NCBI GenBank assembly: GCA_017163975.1
Contig: JAFFSR010000220.1
Span: forward strand, 15,456,001-15,520,000
Length of the DNA stretch: 64,000 nt
Origin: Anastatus disparis
Lineage: Eukaryota; Arthropoda; Insecta; Hymenoptera; Eupelmidae
Reading direction: 5' to 3'
Shown: piece by piece, positions 1 to 10,320 of the stretch
How positions within the stretch are numbered: the stretch's first letter is position 1
How the letters are laid out: every line of letters starts with the position of its first letter
Made by a program: the position numbers and the translations under genes
Notes under the pieces: model-generated
Told to the model about the DNA's origin: nothing
Database searches by the model: none
The model's input: only the letters and a program-made list of their open reading frames with translations

Positions 1-986
1 TTCAGATTGCTGATCATGAATTTGAAGTCAGATTGTGTAAAAACTACTTCTAGAGGGCGGTGACAAGAACTGTATATGGTAAATTTATCGATTTTTTAAA
101 AATTTTACGTCTGAAATACTAATTTTAGAGTCTTTCACAGCATTGACTGTAAATTCAAGATATTAACTTAGCCTATTGTGTACGTTAAACTTAACATTTT
201 GTCTATGTTTGTCTCTCTCTCTCTCTCTCTTCCGATGTTTTTTTTAAATTGGCTTACGCTTACGTACACGTTTCTCTTCGAATGACCGATGTAGTGGATT
301 TCTGACACGTTTTTGTCCTTTTTTCGCAGCTGTTTCTCTTTTTATCATCCAGCAGTAATCTGCTAACATGTTGATACCCCAGTTTCCTTGAAATCTACGT
401 TCGTAATGCCAAAGACACGAATTATAAAGCTATTGTGAAAAGAATGGTACGTAATTTTGAAAAATTGGGTTGTCTAATGAACTTAAAACTTCATTTTCTT
501 GATTCACACGTTGATCAGTTTCCTGAAAATAACGGAGACTTTAGTGAAGAGCATGGTGAACGATTTCACCAAGATTTAAAGGAGTTTGAACGTAGATTTC
601 AAGGAAACTGGGGTATCAACATGTTAGCAGATTACTGCTGGATGATAAAAAGAGAAACAGCTGCGAAAAAAGGACAAAAACGTGTCAGAAATCCACTACA
701 TCGGTCATTCGAAGAGAAACGTGTACGTAAGCGTAAGCCAATTTAAAAAAACATCGGAAGAGAGAGAGAGAGAGACAAACATAGACAAAATGTTAAGTTT
801 AACGTACACAATAGGCTAAGTTAATATCTTGAATTTACAGTCAATGCTGTGAAAGACTCTAAAATTAGTATTTCAGACGTAAAATTTTTTAAAAATCGAT
901 AAATTTACCATATACAGTTCTTGTCACCGCCCTCTAGAAGTAGTTTTTACACAATCTGACTTCAAATTCATGATCAGCAATCTGAA
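1..986. repeat. Near-perfect long inverted repeat (palindrome), arms 1-402 and 588-986
   Basis: Bases 1-402 are the reverse complement of 588-986. By eye the only differences are one T in a homopolymer (8 versus 7) and one CT unit in a dinucleotide run (9 versus 8). A unique spacer of about 185 bases (403-587) separates the arms. The left arm starts at base 1, so the outer boundary may lie outside the window. Right-arm sequence encodes the C-terminal part of a transposon-like ORF (375-746), so the structure is a fold-back duplication of an element's 3' end. If transcribed it would form a hairpin of about 400 bp. Assembly artefact at the window edge cannot be excluded. Confidence 0.95.
375..746 (+). 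pseudogene. Fragment of a transposon-like ORF
   Basis: The frame is open from 375 to the stop at 746; the first ATG in it is at 435. The product has the pattern FEKLGC-MNLKLHFLDSHVD-FPEN, then EEHGERFHQDLKEFERRFQG-W-INMLADYCWMIKR, then a basic tail. I recognise this as a recurrent uncharacterised protein segment found in many copies in arthropod genomes, which suggests a mobile-element protein, but I cannot name the superfamily. Only the C-terminal part is present. The first third lies in the palindrome spacer and the rest in the right arm, so the left arm carries the antisense of the same codons. It is probably a dead fragment. Confidence 0.6.
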
Positions 987-1330
987 AACCCCAGGATAGT
1001 ATTTCCAATGTTTATCGACTCTTCAAAAGACGCATGATTAAATTTTAATATTGTTTAAATCCATTTTAGGCAAAAATTTCGACTTTTACCGATTTCCTCA
1101 TCTTTTCAGCCCCATACAGAGGACTAGAATCGCGTTAAAAAAATTTGAAGGAATGGTTTCCCGTGTATTTTTTCCCGTAGAATTCGATTTTGAAGTCCAA
1201 TTAACCGTATCTCATGATTTGTTTTTTCTAGACTCGAAAAACCGCAAAAAAACCGTAAAAAATGAGGTTTTTTCAATAAAACTCTGAGAAAAGGTAGGAA
1301 AACCCTATATTTTTATTACAGATTCGGATT

Positions 1331-1422
1331 CAGCGTCGAAAAATACATGGGAATATGTATGTCCGGTCAAAAGTTCAGACATTTTTTTTCATTTTGTGGG
1401 CCTGTGCTATTTTTCGACGCTG
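1331..1422. repeat. 15-bp perfect inverted repeat, 62-base interior
   Basis: CAGCGTCGAAAAATA at 1331-1345 is the exact reverse complement of 1408-1422. It is GC-richer than its surroundings. It could be the terminal repeat of a very short element or a hairpin; no target duplication is visible. Confidence 0.7.
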
Positions 1423-1873
1423 GGAAAATGACTTTTGAAAATAGCAGACAGATATCGGATAATCATGCTAAAAGATTTCTGTGAAAATCTTCTGAATTCG
1501 TCAGTAATAAAAAATATTGGAGAAACATTAATATTAGCCGATATTTCACATAAAAAGACAAAAAGACATTCTTATTGGCGTAGATAAGTACGCAATTGAT
1601 GTATTGAAAAATTTGTAAGCGCAGAAATTTATTGGTTTTGTTCATTCTTATAGATATTTATAATTTGTTTTACATTACTGCAGATAACATTATAAATAAC
1701 AAACATGTAATTATTTAGATTTATGAATAATAAATAGATAATTTTTTAATTTTCCAAAAACAAAGACTTTATTATTCCTTATATTTTTTATAATCTTTTA
1801 TTTTTGTTCTTTCTCTCTTTCGCAATCTTTAACTCGTAAATTGTTTTAACTTAAAAAGTGATTCTTTTTTTTA

Positions 1874-1893
1874 AATTTTATTTAACGTTGCTG
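1874..1893 (-). repeat. Remnant of SINE 3' end
   Basis: TTTTATTTAACGTTGCTG matches, with one difference, the reverse complement of the 3' tail of the SINE family described at 40580-40780 and 45183-45391. Only about 18-20 bases remain. Confidence 0.4.
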
Positions 1894-1915
1894 CAACCTA
1901 TACGAGTCAATTAAA

Positions 1916-2061
1916 GTTATATTTAAAGAGAGCAGAATAATATCGGGTAGTGCTACTTACCTTCAAATTTAATCATTCATATGATCGTGCATGAGAGATA
2001 AAATTTGCATTTAATTCTACTTTAATTTATATTCAATTTCTATGCATTCTCTACATAAATA
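1916..2061 (+). repeat. Dispersed direct repeat, copy 1
   Basis: About 146 bases, beginning GTTATATTTAAAGAG, recur with roughly 85-90% identity at 8131-8276. The shared core includes TGATCGTGCA-GAGAGATAAA and TTTGCATTTAAT. The two copies flank the channel gene in the same orientation. No coding potential is seen. It could be an old dispersed element or a leftover of a local duplication. Confidence 0.85.
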
Positions 2062-2300
2062 AATATTTATAGAAATCGATTTTTATAGTTCTGGGAAGGT
2101 TACATTATGTACACTTTTCTATGCTGAAAATATTAAGTTTTTAAATAGTATGAAATTTTGCTTAAATATAATCATCAGCAAACTTTACTGATTTCTATGA
2201 GCTTTTGAAGAAAAGAACGAAACGATAATTTAATGAAAAAATTGTATTAACTGTGAAAATATTATTTATTTGTAACTGTTGATTTATAATTTAATCTGAA

Positions 2301-5300
2301 ATGGCACGAAATTCACAAAATAATAATTCAAATATCTATTTTATTACGTCAAATAAAATGTTAAAAATTAGTAGAACAACATCAACATCAGATTTAAAAC
2401 GTAAAAAGAGAGAAGAAAATTTTAAAAATATGACAAAGCTCATTTGGTTGAATTCTTTAAACTCGCGAAAAAAATTCAAAAATAGCAAAATTTATTTTAT
2501 TTTCAAACAATTAAAAATTTATTTTGATAACTCCAGCCTTGCTGGCTATAAGTATATAACCGAAACTCGGAACACATGGTTCGAAAGGTACTTTTTAGTT
2601 ATAAAAAAACTTTATAATTTATCTTTTTTTTCTTCATTTTAAATGACATTTTTTTTTAAAATCAGAAAATCTTTTATTTCATTGATTTTGTTAAATTGAT
2701 TAAAATTATTTGGAATTGATTAAAATTTTTGTAAATACATATGTCCGAGTGATTTGATGTTAAACCATTTCAGAATAATGTGGATTGTCTTGCACTTAGT
2801 AACGGTTAGCATTTTACTAACGATTGTTTGGGAAGTTTTGCAAAACTACAAACATACACCAACGACAACTGTTGTAGATTCATATGAATATGCGCCGAAA
2901 AATTTAGATTTACCTGGTAAGTCTTACACTAAGTTTTAATTATTAGTTTTGTTAGTAGAAGAGATGATATAGAAATTATCTGCTTATTGAGTAAGTTATT
3001 ACTTTACTGTTATGTATAAAAAATGTAAAATTTTTTATGTTGTTCAAAAATGAATCCAAACAAACGTTCACTAATTTTTTAAAATTAAGTTTAATATTTA
3101 CATTATTACTCGGGTAAAAATAATTTATAAGGTCTCATGTGAAGAAGATTTCATAAAACGTAATATAAATTTGTGAAATTTCTTATGAGATTTAGAATTA
3201 GAAAACACCTATGTAATACGAAATCTCACTAGCAATTAAATTTTGAAATGATTCCATATAAAATTTCATCAAAATTTTAAAATTTAAATTACAAGCTGGT
3301 AAATCCATCTTATTTATTTTAAAATTTTTTACAAGTCAAATTTGGTTTGTAATACGATACGTTACTTACCTGGATGAGTTTTTATAGGAAATCTCACATA
3401 TCTAAAATATTACATAAACTTCCAAAATATTTGCATACAGATAATATTTTAGAATTTGAAATATTTATAAATTTTTGGTAAATCAAACAACTTTTTTTTA
3501 TAATTAAAATTTTCTAGCTGTAGCTATGTGCACTATCAACCGAATGAGTCGGAGAGCTGTAAAGAAGGTGGCTGAAAAAATGTAAGTAACATAAAAACGG
3601 CATATTATTAAAATGTTTTAACAAAATTAATAAAATATTTTACGAATTTCTCGTATCAATTTTCAAACGAATAATTAACCAATAAAATAAAATTAATTAA
3701 TTTTTACTGATGAAATTTAATAAAAAAATTTAATAACATAAAAAGTTAATATTTATTTTCTTGGATATTTTTTTCCAAATTTTCTAGCATTTCTTTAAAT
3801 ATCACAAATTCTACAATGAACAAGATGTTAGATATTTTAATTGAACTAGGCGGTCTTTATCTAACGTCATCCGAGGTACGTCATTATGGCAATGATGAGG
3901 AATTAAATAATATATTACTGTATATTTTGAATGATCAATATGACATAACCGAATTAATGAAAGAGGTATTAATAAGTTACAGCTCATCTAGAAAATATTT
4001 TTATATTGTTTATTAAAAAAAAATTTATTTCAATGATTTTTTAGTTGACACCATCGTGCGAAAGAATAATTGCAAAATGTCGCTTTCGCAGCAAAGAACA
4101 AAATTGTTCGGAACTCTTTTCTTTTAGAAAAACTCAAGATGGGTTTTGCTGTACTTTTAATTATGCTCGAGAAATCGATGATGTTTTCGATGGCAAGTAA
4201 GTACTCTTTTTAATTTTTGTTCACCGATATTATTTTTAAAAATATTTAAGAAGAAAATATTTAAAATCGTTTTTAAGTTATGTGAGTGATTTTTATTTTT
4301 TGCGTGCGTCACAACATATTCTCTTGAGTTAATTTCCAACTTTAGAATATTTTTGTTCCTGATATCCTTTTAGTTTTATTATTTAACATTAGTCATATAA
4401 CGAGCTTCTACCAGACTTTATCTAAACATAATGATTCAAAATTCAAGTTTTAAATAATCTCATTAACCATGTTTAAATGAAATTTTCTGAAACTTGAACT
4501 TGATTTAGACTTTAATACAAAAAAAACTTTTTTTTTATTATAGTCTATTTAAATGATTGAAATTATTAAAAAAATTCTCTGAACAAAAAACATGATATCA
4601 ATAAGATAAGACGATCGTTATGACGTTTTAAATGATCTTGAATGCGTATTCGTCTATTTGATCTAGTTTATTTACACCCCTTTATTTTTTCAATTACTTA
4701 CAGCTTCCGGACAAAAAACTAGTTCGAACATTTGCTTAATAACTGATTAAAATAATTAAATACTTGATTTACATTAGATACTTAAATATTATCAATAATT
4801 ATAATTATAATGCCTGATAATAAGTGTAACTTTGCCAGGATATTGTTGAAAAATCGGCTCATAGATCCATATAAAATTGAAAAGCTTGATGTGCGGAATG
4901 GTCTATCTATTTTATTAAATACCTATCCTGATGATTATTTTTACACGATATTACCAATCATCGGTTGGAAGGTAATGGCGTTGATTATAAAATTTTATGC
5001 TAACAAAATCATCAAAGCAGTTCTAAAGTCTAGCTTATAAGCTTTTCTGCAGATAACCATCTTCAATCCCGCCGATTATCCAGACACAACATCCGGCGGC
5101 GTATCGGAGGCCATAATATCACCCGGAACTGAAAATTATTTGGAATTAAACGCCATCTCATTTTTCAGCGAAGATTCAATTCGTCGCTTCGACATCGACA
5201 CGCGCGACTGTGTCTTCGCCGACGAGATATCAGCACTTTACGAAGGCTATTCTTACAGTGACTGCATTGTCAAATGTAAAGTTGACGATATTTATGAAAG

Positions 5301-6899
5301 GTGCAATTGCAGGCCTTTTAATTATCCTAAAAGTGGTGAGGTTTCAAATTTTTAATACTGTAAAAAGATTATCATCTTGTATAAAAATTTCAACGTTAAG
5401 AATGATTAAATTTTAGAATCATGCAAATATTTAGCCATCCAATTCTAAAAAGTTTTTAATGTTTCATAATAAATTACTTCTTTTCATATATACTAGCTTT
5501 AGTAAAAAATAAATACCATTTCTTGCTTAAAAAAAAATTGTTTTAAAATTTTAATAGCGTTAAATCAGTTTTAATAAAGAAAAAAAAAATTATTTTCAGA
5601 TGCGCGACGCGTTTGCAATACAACCGATATCAAATGTTTGAACAAATTTAACTGTACGTATTTACATTTCAATGTTTTCCAATAAAAGAGTAAATAATGA
5701 TTTAAATAATCAACGTTCTGTGAGTCTACAAGTGGCGCACGTAGTTAAATAACTTAACTTTTCAGCTAAATGGTGGTCTGTCAAACCGCACGCCGTGATG
5801 GAGGATAGCAGAGAATCAAACATATTTAATCAAATCATTAAAGAATCATGGTCTCTAAATTGCAACAATTGTTATCCTTCTTGTGAAGACGTGAGCTACT
5901 CTTTTGAGGCCTCGAATGTGGTGATAGATAAAGAAGATACATTTTTTTTGTAAGATTTCAGATAAATTTTCTTGATGCCCTAGTGAAAATCGATTTTGTG
6001 TATAATAATGAATGCAAGTACGCAAAAGTAGTTAAAATTTTGAGCTGGTCTGTGGTTCAGTCAGTAGAGCGTTGGATTCGTAATCTTGAGATTTTGAGTT
6101 TGAATTCCGCTCTCGGCTAATTTATACAAGAACCACTGTATGTTACATGTGCTTTGTTCATAAACACACTTACGAACTCCGTCGCTGATTAGCATCGCAA
6201 AAATAGCATAGCATAAATATAGCGACGAAAAAAAAGAAGCATTTTAATTAATATTTGTATCCATTTATAGAAAAATATTATATGAAAAATTTTTTCAAAC
6301 AATAAATTTTCTCTTTACAGAAAGAACGATACCATCGATCAAAGTGTGGTACACATCTTTTTTAAAGATTATAATACAGTACGTTTAAAACAAGATATTA
6401 CCTATTATTGGTACGAACTTTTAAGTAAGTTAATTTTTATTTAAAAAATTTTTTTAATTTAGGAAAACGTTAAATTTAATTGTATATAGAATAGGATAAA
6501 TAAGCAAAAAAAACAAAGGGATCAAAAAAATAATATAAAAATTTGTAAAACAAGGAACTTTTTATTTTTAATCGATTTTTAAGTTTTTATAAATTGAGAA
6601 AAAGATGAAAATCGTCGATTTAGAAAAAAATTAAATTTTGAATATATTAGAAAAAATTACTTAAAATTTTCTGAATATTGAAATCTTTATGCGTAGGTAA
6701 CATCGGTGGTATTTGCGGTGTTTTCATCGGCTTCAGCCTCATCAGTGCTATAGAATTTTTCTACTTTGTTATAATATCAGGTGTTAACTTGTATAAAAAC
6801 AATCATAAATTTAATCAACCAGACGATAAAAATATCAAAATACCTTATGACGTATGGCCTATCTATTGGGCTGAACTTGCACCACGTAGTAGGTATTGA
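2301..6899 (+). CDS. Pickpocket-like DEG/ENaC sodium channel (11 exons, ~594 aa)
   Basis: Exons: 2301-2587, 2774-2916, 3518-3581, 3788-3965, 4045-4196, 4839-4971, 5053-5335, 5600-5653, 5766-5949, 6321-6424, 6697-6899; all phases join. This is a two-pass amiloride-sensitive-type cation channel subunit of the plasma membrane. TM1 (about residues 97-119, WIVLHLVTVSILLTIVWEVL) is followed by PAVAMCTINR, where the family has FPAVTICN. The extracellular Cys-rich loop carries GFCCTFN (about 257-263), GLSILLN-YPDDYFY and CIVKCKVDDIYERCNCRPF. TM2 (about 530-560) has GGICGVFIGFSLIS, including the GxS selectivity-filter signature. The usual N-terminal His-Gly gating dipeptide reads Ala-Gly (SSLAGYKYI). 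Length is normal for pickpocket proteins. The start is the first in-frame ATG of exon 1; a further upstream exon is possible. I cannot assign an individual ppk number. Confidence 0.92.
6042..6237 (+). mobile_element. tRNA-derived SINE, copy A (in channel-gene intron 9)
   Basis: Diverged member of the family described at 45183-45391. It has the tRNA-like head (GTGGTTCAGTCAGTAGAGCG), a degenerate B box (GAGTTTGAATTCC), the shared body with ACATGTGCTTTGTTCA, and the 3' end ATAGCGACG followed by an A-rich tail. It is in sense orientation in the host intron. Confidence 0.85.
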
Positions 6900-7687
6900 A
6901 TGAAATAAACAATACTTTAAAAATAAAAAAATGTAATCCCACTTATAATCAGTAAATATCAATATTCCGTTTATAATTTAAGAAAAATATGACGTATCAT
7001 TTGCAATTAAGGAAAGATGATATATTTTATTAGCAATTATAAATGCGTTTTCAAGCAAGGTTATCATTAATTATGTTTTAATGTCAATTATTATTTTTTT
7101 ATGAAAAAAATTAAATATTTTCATGTACAAAATTACTTTAAAATTACAGATACAAGTGCTGTTTATATGAAAGGAATTAATTTTTTCTTTCGGTTGTAAT
7201 ATAACCTGTTCTTAAATCCTAAATAAAATACAAACTTTATTTAACCACTAAGGAGATATCACCTTTTTTCAACCAAAGAAAAATTCATACGGAATATTGC
7301 ATTTTTCGTCTAAACCATTGATATTTACTTATTGCAAAAGATATTTGCTTTTTCACTTTTATATAGCATATACTGGTCCAATTTTGTTTACATTTCATAA
7401 AAAGAACATAAATTATTATCTGAATCGTTTTTTATTCATTAAAACCTGAGTGTAAATAAATTATAGTAAGGTCATTTAAATTATTAAATACATAATTATT
7501 ATAATAATATGAAATAAAATAGAAAATTTTAAACAGTTTGATTCAATGTAAAGGAGGTAAAGGGATAAGAAAAACTAAAATATAGAATAATTTATTTTAA
7601 TCTTGTCTAATCTTTTAATTATCCTTTTCCAATCTACCGCATTAATTACTATTGAAATAGTGTGATAAGGATTGCCTAATTGATTTC

Positions 7688-8002
7688 ATGAATGAAAAAA
7701 ATATTCTTTTCAATTTAAGATTGATTCCTTTGAAAAACCAAAAGATTTTCTATTATAATTATCGAATTTTCGAACCAAGCAGCTATCAAATGCATGCAAA
7801 ATTATATCTTATTCAAACCAAGGAGACCTGTGCTCTTGATTCAAAATTCGATTTTTGTAAGTGTATAATAAATAATGAAATATTGTTTTAAAATTTCGAA
7901 ACATTTACATGGTAAAGTGACCATAGCACATCTAACTAGAATAAAGGCATGTAGAAAATGTGGAAATCAAGTCACTTGTTTAGATTTAAAATCCTGCCCT
8001 TG
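7688..8002 (+). other. Possible small gene or gene fragment with Cys-rich end (unrecognised)
   Basis: An ATG at 7688 opens a 57-58-codon stretch. A consensus donor follows TTCGATTTTT at 7860 (GTAAGT). A possible acceptor (CCATAG, about 7926) would lead into an open frame reading LTRIKACRKCGNQVTCLDLK before a stop at about 8002. The intron would be only about 67 bases. Four Cys in the last segment look less random than the neighbouring DNA, but I recognise no family. A chance arrangement is quite possible. Confidence 0.2.
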
Positions 8003-8130
8003 AAAAATAGTATATTATTGACTAAGGATGCATATTGATTTCTATATTGAAATCCATAAATATTTTATTTTAATTAAAATAACTAGATGTTATTTTATTT
8101 CATTATAATAAATAAATCAACACAATCAAT

Positions 8131-8276
8131 GTTATATTTAAAGAGAATAGAATAATTTCCGGTAGTGCTATTTACCTTCAAGTTAAATCATTTATATGAT
8201 CGTGCACGAGAGATAAAATTTGCATTTAATCCTATTTTAATTTATATTTTATTTCTATGTATTCTCAGCATATAAA
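8131..8276 (+). repeat. Dispersed direct repeat, copy 2
   Basis: Second copy of the repeat at 1916-2061, same orientation, about 85-90% identical by eye. It ends some 30 bases before SINE copy B. Confidence 0.85.
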
Positions 8277-8308
8277 TATAAAATCGATTGATATAACAAT
8301 ACTAGAAA

Positions 8309-8444
8309 GAGGTCGTCAGTGGCCCATTCGGTAGAGCGATGGATTGATAATCTCGTAGGGCTAGAGTTCGAATCCCACTCTCGGCAGTCGATTGATACAA
8401 GCACCACTGTACTTTACATGTGCTTTTTCACAAACACACTGATG
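8309..8444 (+). mobile_element. tRNA-derived SINE, copy B (3' truncated)
   Basis: Starts GAGGTCGTCAGTGGCCCATT, with B box GTTCGAATCCC and body CACCACTGT-CTTTACATGTGCTTT. It stops after ACAAACACACTGATG, so the 3' third (CGTCGCTAATTAGCATCG...) is missing. Confidence 0.88.
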
Positions 8445-9562
8445 TAAATTATTCAACAATGAAAATATTAGAAATTTTTTTAAATATTTTCATTAACTTT
8501 TTTTTTTTGCAAGCAGTTACCTACTATATCGATGTCAATATACTGGTGCGCCAGCAGTTACTCAACGTGACAAATCAAGTTTAGTTTCTTCCCATCATTC
8601 CACTTGTCAACTCAATTAATTATTTAAGACTCACATTAAAGTAACCTGGTGTAAATATTTAGGATAAAAAATACAAATAATACAAGAATCAAAATCAAGA
8701 AACGCAGATTGTACATCTTGAAAGGTTTTTGTTGTTTAAATACTATCCTGTTATTATATAGCTTAGGATACATTTTTCAAAGGTGTATACATTTTTATAC
8801 GATCTTTTATAGCCTGTTCTTATAACTTTTTATATTTTCTTAATATTACTTAATAATTATTAACAAAAATAGGAACCCACTTTATTTATTGATTTCAATC
8901 TACTGTTGTCATTATTTCTAGCAGAAATGACTTGTGTAAAATTGTAAACAGATGTAAATAATTATTTTTTATTGGTTAGGATGAAACTGCGAATGATTTT
9001 CATGAACAGTTTTCTTAGAATTATTTACGTTTAACAGCTAATGACAATTATTTGCAGTGATGCACAATTATTAAATGTTATTTGTGGTTACGAAATATTA
9101 TTTGTTAATATTTACAGTTACTAACATACAATTATGATCACCAAATAATAATAATAAAATTGGTTTTTTATTTTATCGTGCTTTTGTAGTCTTCTGACTA
9201 AATAAATGAGAAGTCTTAATAAAATTATATTGTTTTCTGATGTCATGATTATTTTTGTTTCTTATATTTCTGTAAAAAATACAAATGAATTTTAAATTGA
9301 TAAGAATCAAATATAAACTTGTTTTTCATATTCATTAAATTTATGATTGCTAACTTAAATTTGAATTTTTTCGCAAATAATAAATTTGTTTTTGTAAATA
9401 TTTTTATATCTTTTTATAATAAGAAATAGTGATTAACATTTGACATTAGAAATCTTATTATATAAATAAAAGAATCAAAATCTATTTTTAAATAATTGTA
9501 TTTATACTCTAATTGTATAAATAGGTAAATATGATTTTTTTTTTATAATTTTAGATCAACAA

Positions 9563-10320
9563 ATGGCTGACTACTTTGAGGAAATGGGATGGACTCCTTT
9601 ACAGAATTCAGAAACTCCTGATCATTTGTTACATATGGCACGATTTTTGAGAGATTCTGGAATGTGGGAACTTTTAGGCACACATCAAAATCTCCCTCCT
9701 CCAGCCTCCAAAAAGTTTGTTGAGGAATTAAATGAAACTGAATATAAAAATGATTCAGGTATGAAATTTTTTATTTTAAAAGTCACTATTTAAATAATTT
9801 ATATATTATTGATTGATATTAATTTTAGAAAAAAAAGAACAATGCCCAGTTTGCATAAAGGAATTTGAAAATGGTGTTATTGTTAAAGAATTGCCTTGTA
9901 AACATACATTCCATAAAGAATGCATAGAACCATGGCTTCAAAAGGTATTGTATATTCATTCTTAATAATAATTTTTTAAAACTTTAAGTTTTTATTGTAA
10001 AATTAAAAGAAAAATTTTGTATTAATAATATTAAAATTACAACAAAAAAGAATTAATATTTAAATAAATGAAAAAATGGTTAAAAGTAACAAATTTTTTT
10101 ATGTATTTTTCTTGAATTATATCTAATAATTTGATTTTTCATTCAATTATAAGATATATTTATAAAAATTTACAATTATTTTCAGACAAATTCCTGTCCA
10201 TTATGCAGATTTGAACTGCCTACTGATGATGAGGATTATGAAAATTATAGGAAAGAGAAGAAAAGAGCCGTAGAAAGAGAAAAAGATTTAGAAATATTAC
10301 ACGATTCAATGTTTTCTTGA
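9563..10320 (+). CDS. RNF181: RNF181-like RING-H2 E3 ubiquitin ligase (3 coding exons, 148 aa)
   Basis: Exons 9563-9758, 9829-9944 and 10186-10320. The protein begins [12 protein letters not shown], the conserved start of the RNF181 family (Drosophila CG7694 type). It has a C-terminal RING-H2 finger with ligands C71, C74, C89, H91, H94, C97, C108 and C111 (CPVCIKEF...[16 protein letters not shown]...CPLC). A short charged helical tail ends in HDSMFS. The family is known to transfer ubiquitin from an E2 to substrates. Length is close to the usual 145-155 aa. An acceptor at 9553-9554, eight bases before the ATG, implies an upstream non-coding exon. Next gene, 1.5 kb downstream, is SNIP1 on the same strand. 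Confidence 0.93.

Larger units (their letters stand above)
987..2300. other. Intergenic DNA between the palindrome and the channel gene
   Basis: No convincing gene. It holds a 15-bp perfect inverted repeat (1331-1345 / 1408-1422), a tiny SINE 3'-end remnant (1874-1893) and the first copy of a 146-bp direct repeat (1916-2061). The open frame at 1051-1287 is A/T-simple and resembles nothing I know. Confidence 0.6.
6900..9554. other. Intergenic region with repeats, no firm gene
   Basis: AT-rich DNA between the channel gene and the RNF181-like gene. It contains a small Cys-containing open fragment (7688-8002), direct-repeat copy 2 (8131-8276) and SINE copy B (8309-8444). The 5' UTR exon of the downstream gene was not located: the acceptor at 9553-9554 shows that one exists upstream. 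Confidence 0.6.

Noticed and set aside
1051..1287. Open frame of 78 codons
   Set aside because: The composition is simple (K/F/R/V), there is no recognisable domain, and the DNA looks like diverged repeat sequence with poly-A/T runs.
6060..6130. tRNA-like segments (also in other SINE copies) as true tRNA genes
   Set aside because: A and B boxes are present, but the acceptor stem does not close and all copies continue into the same non-tRNA body, so they are SINEs.
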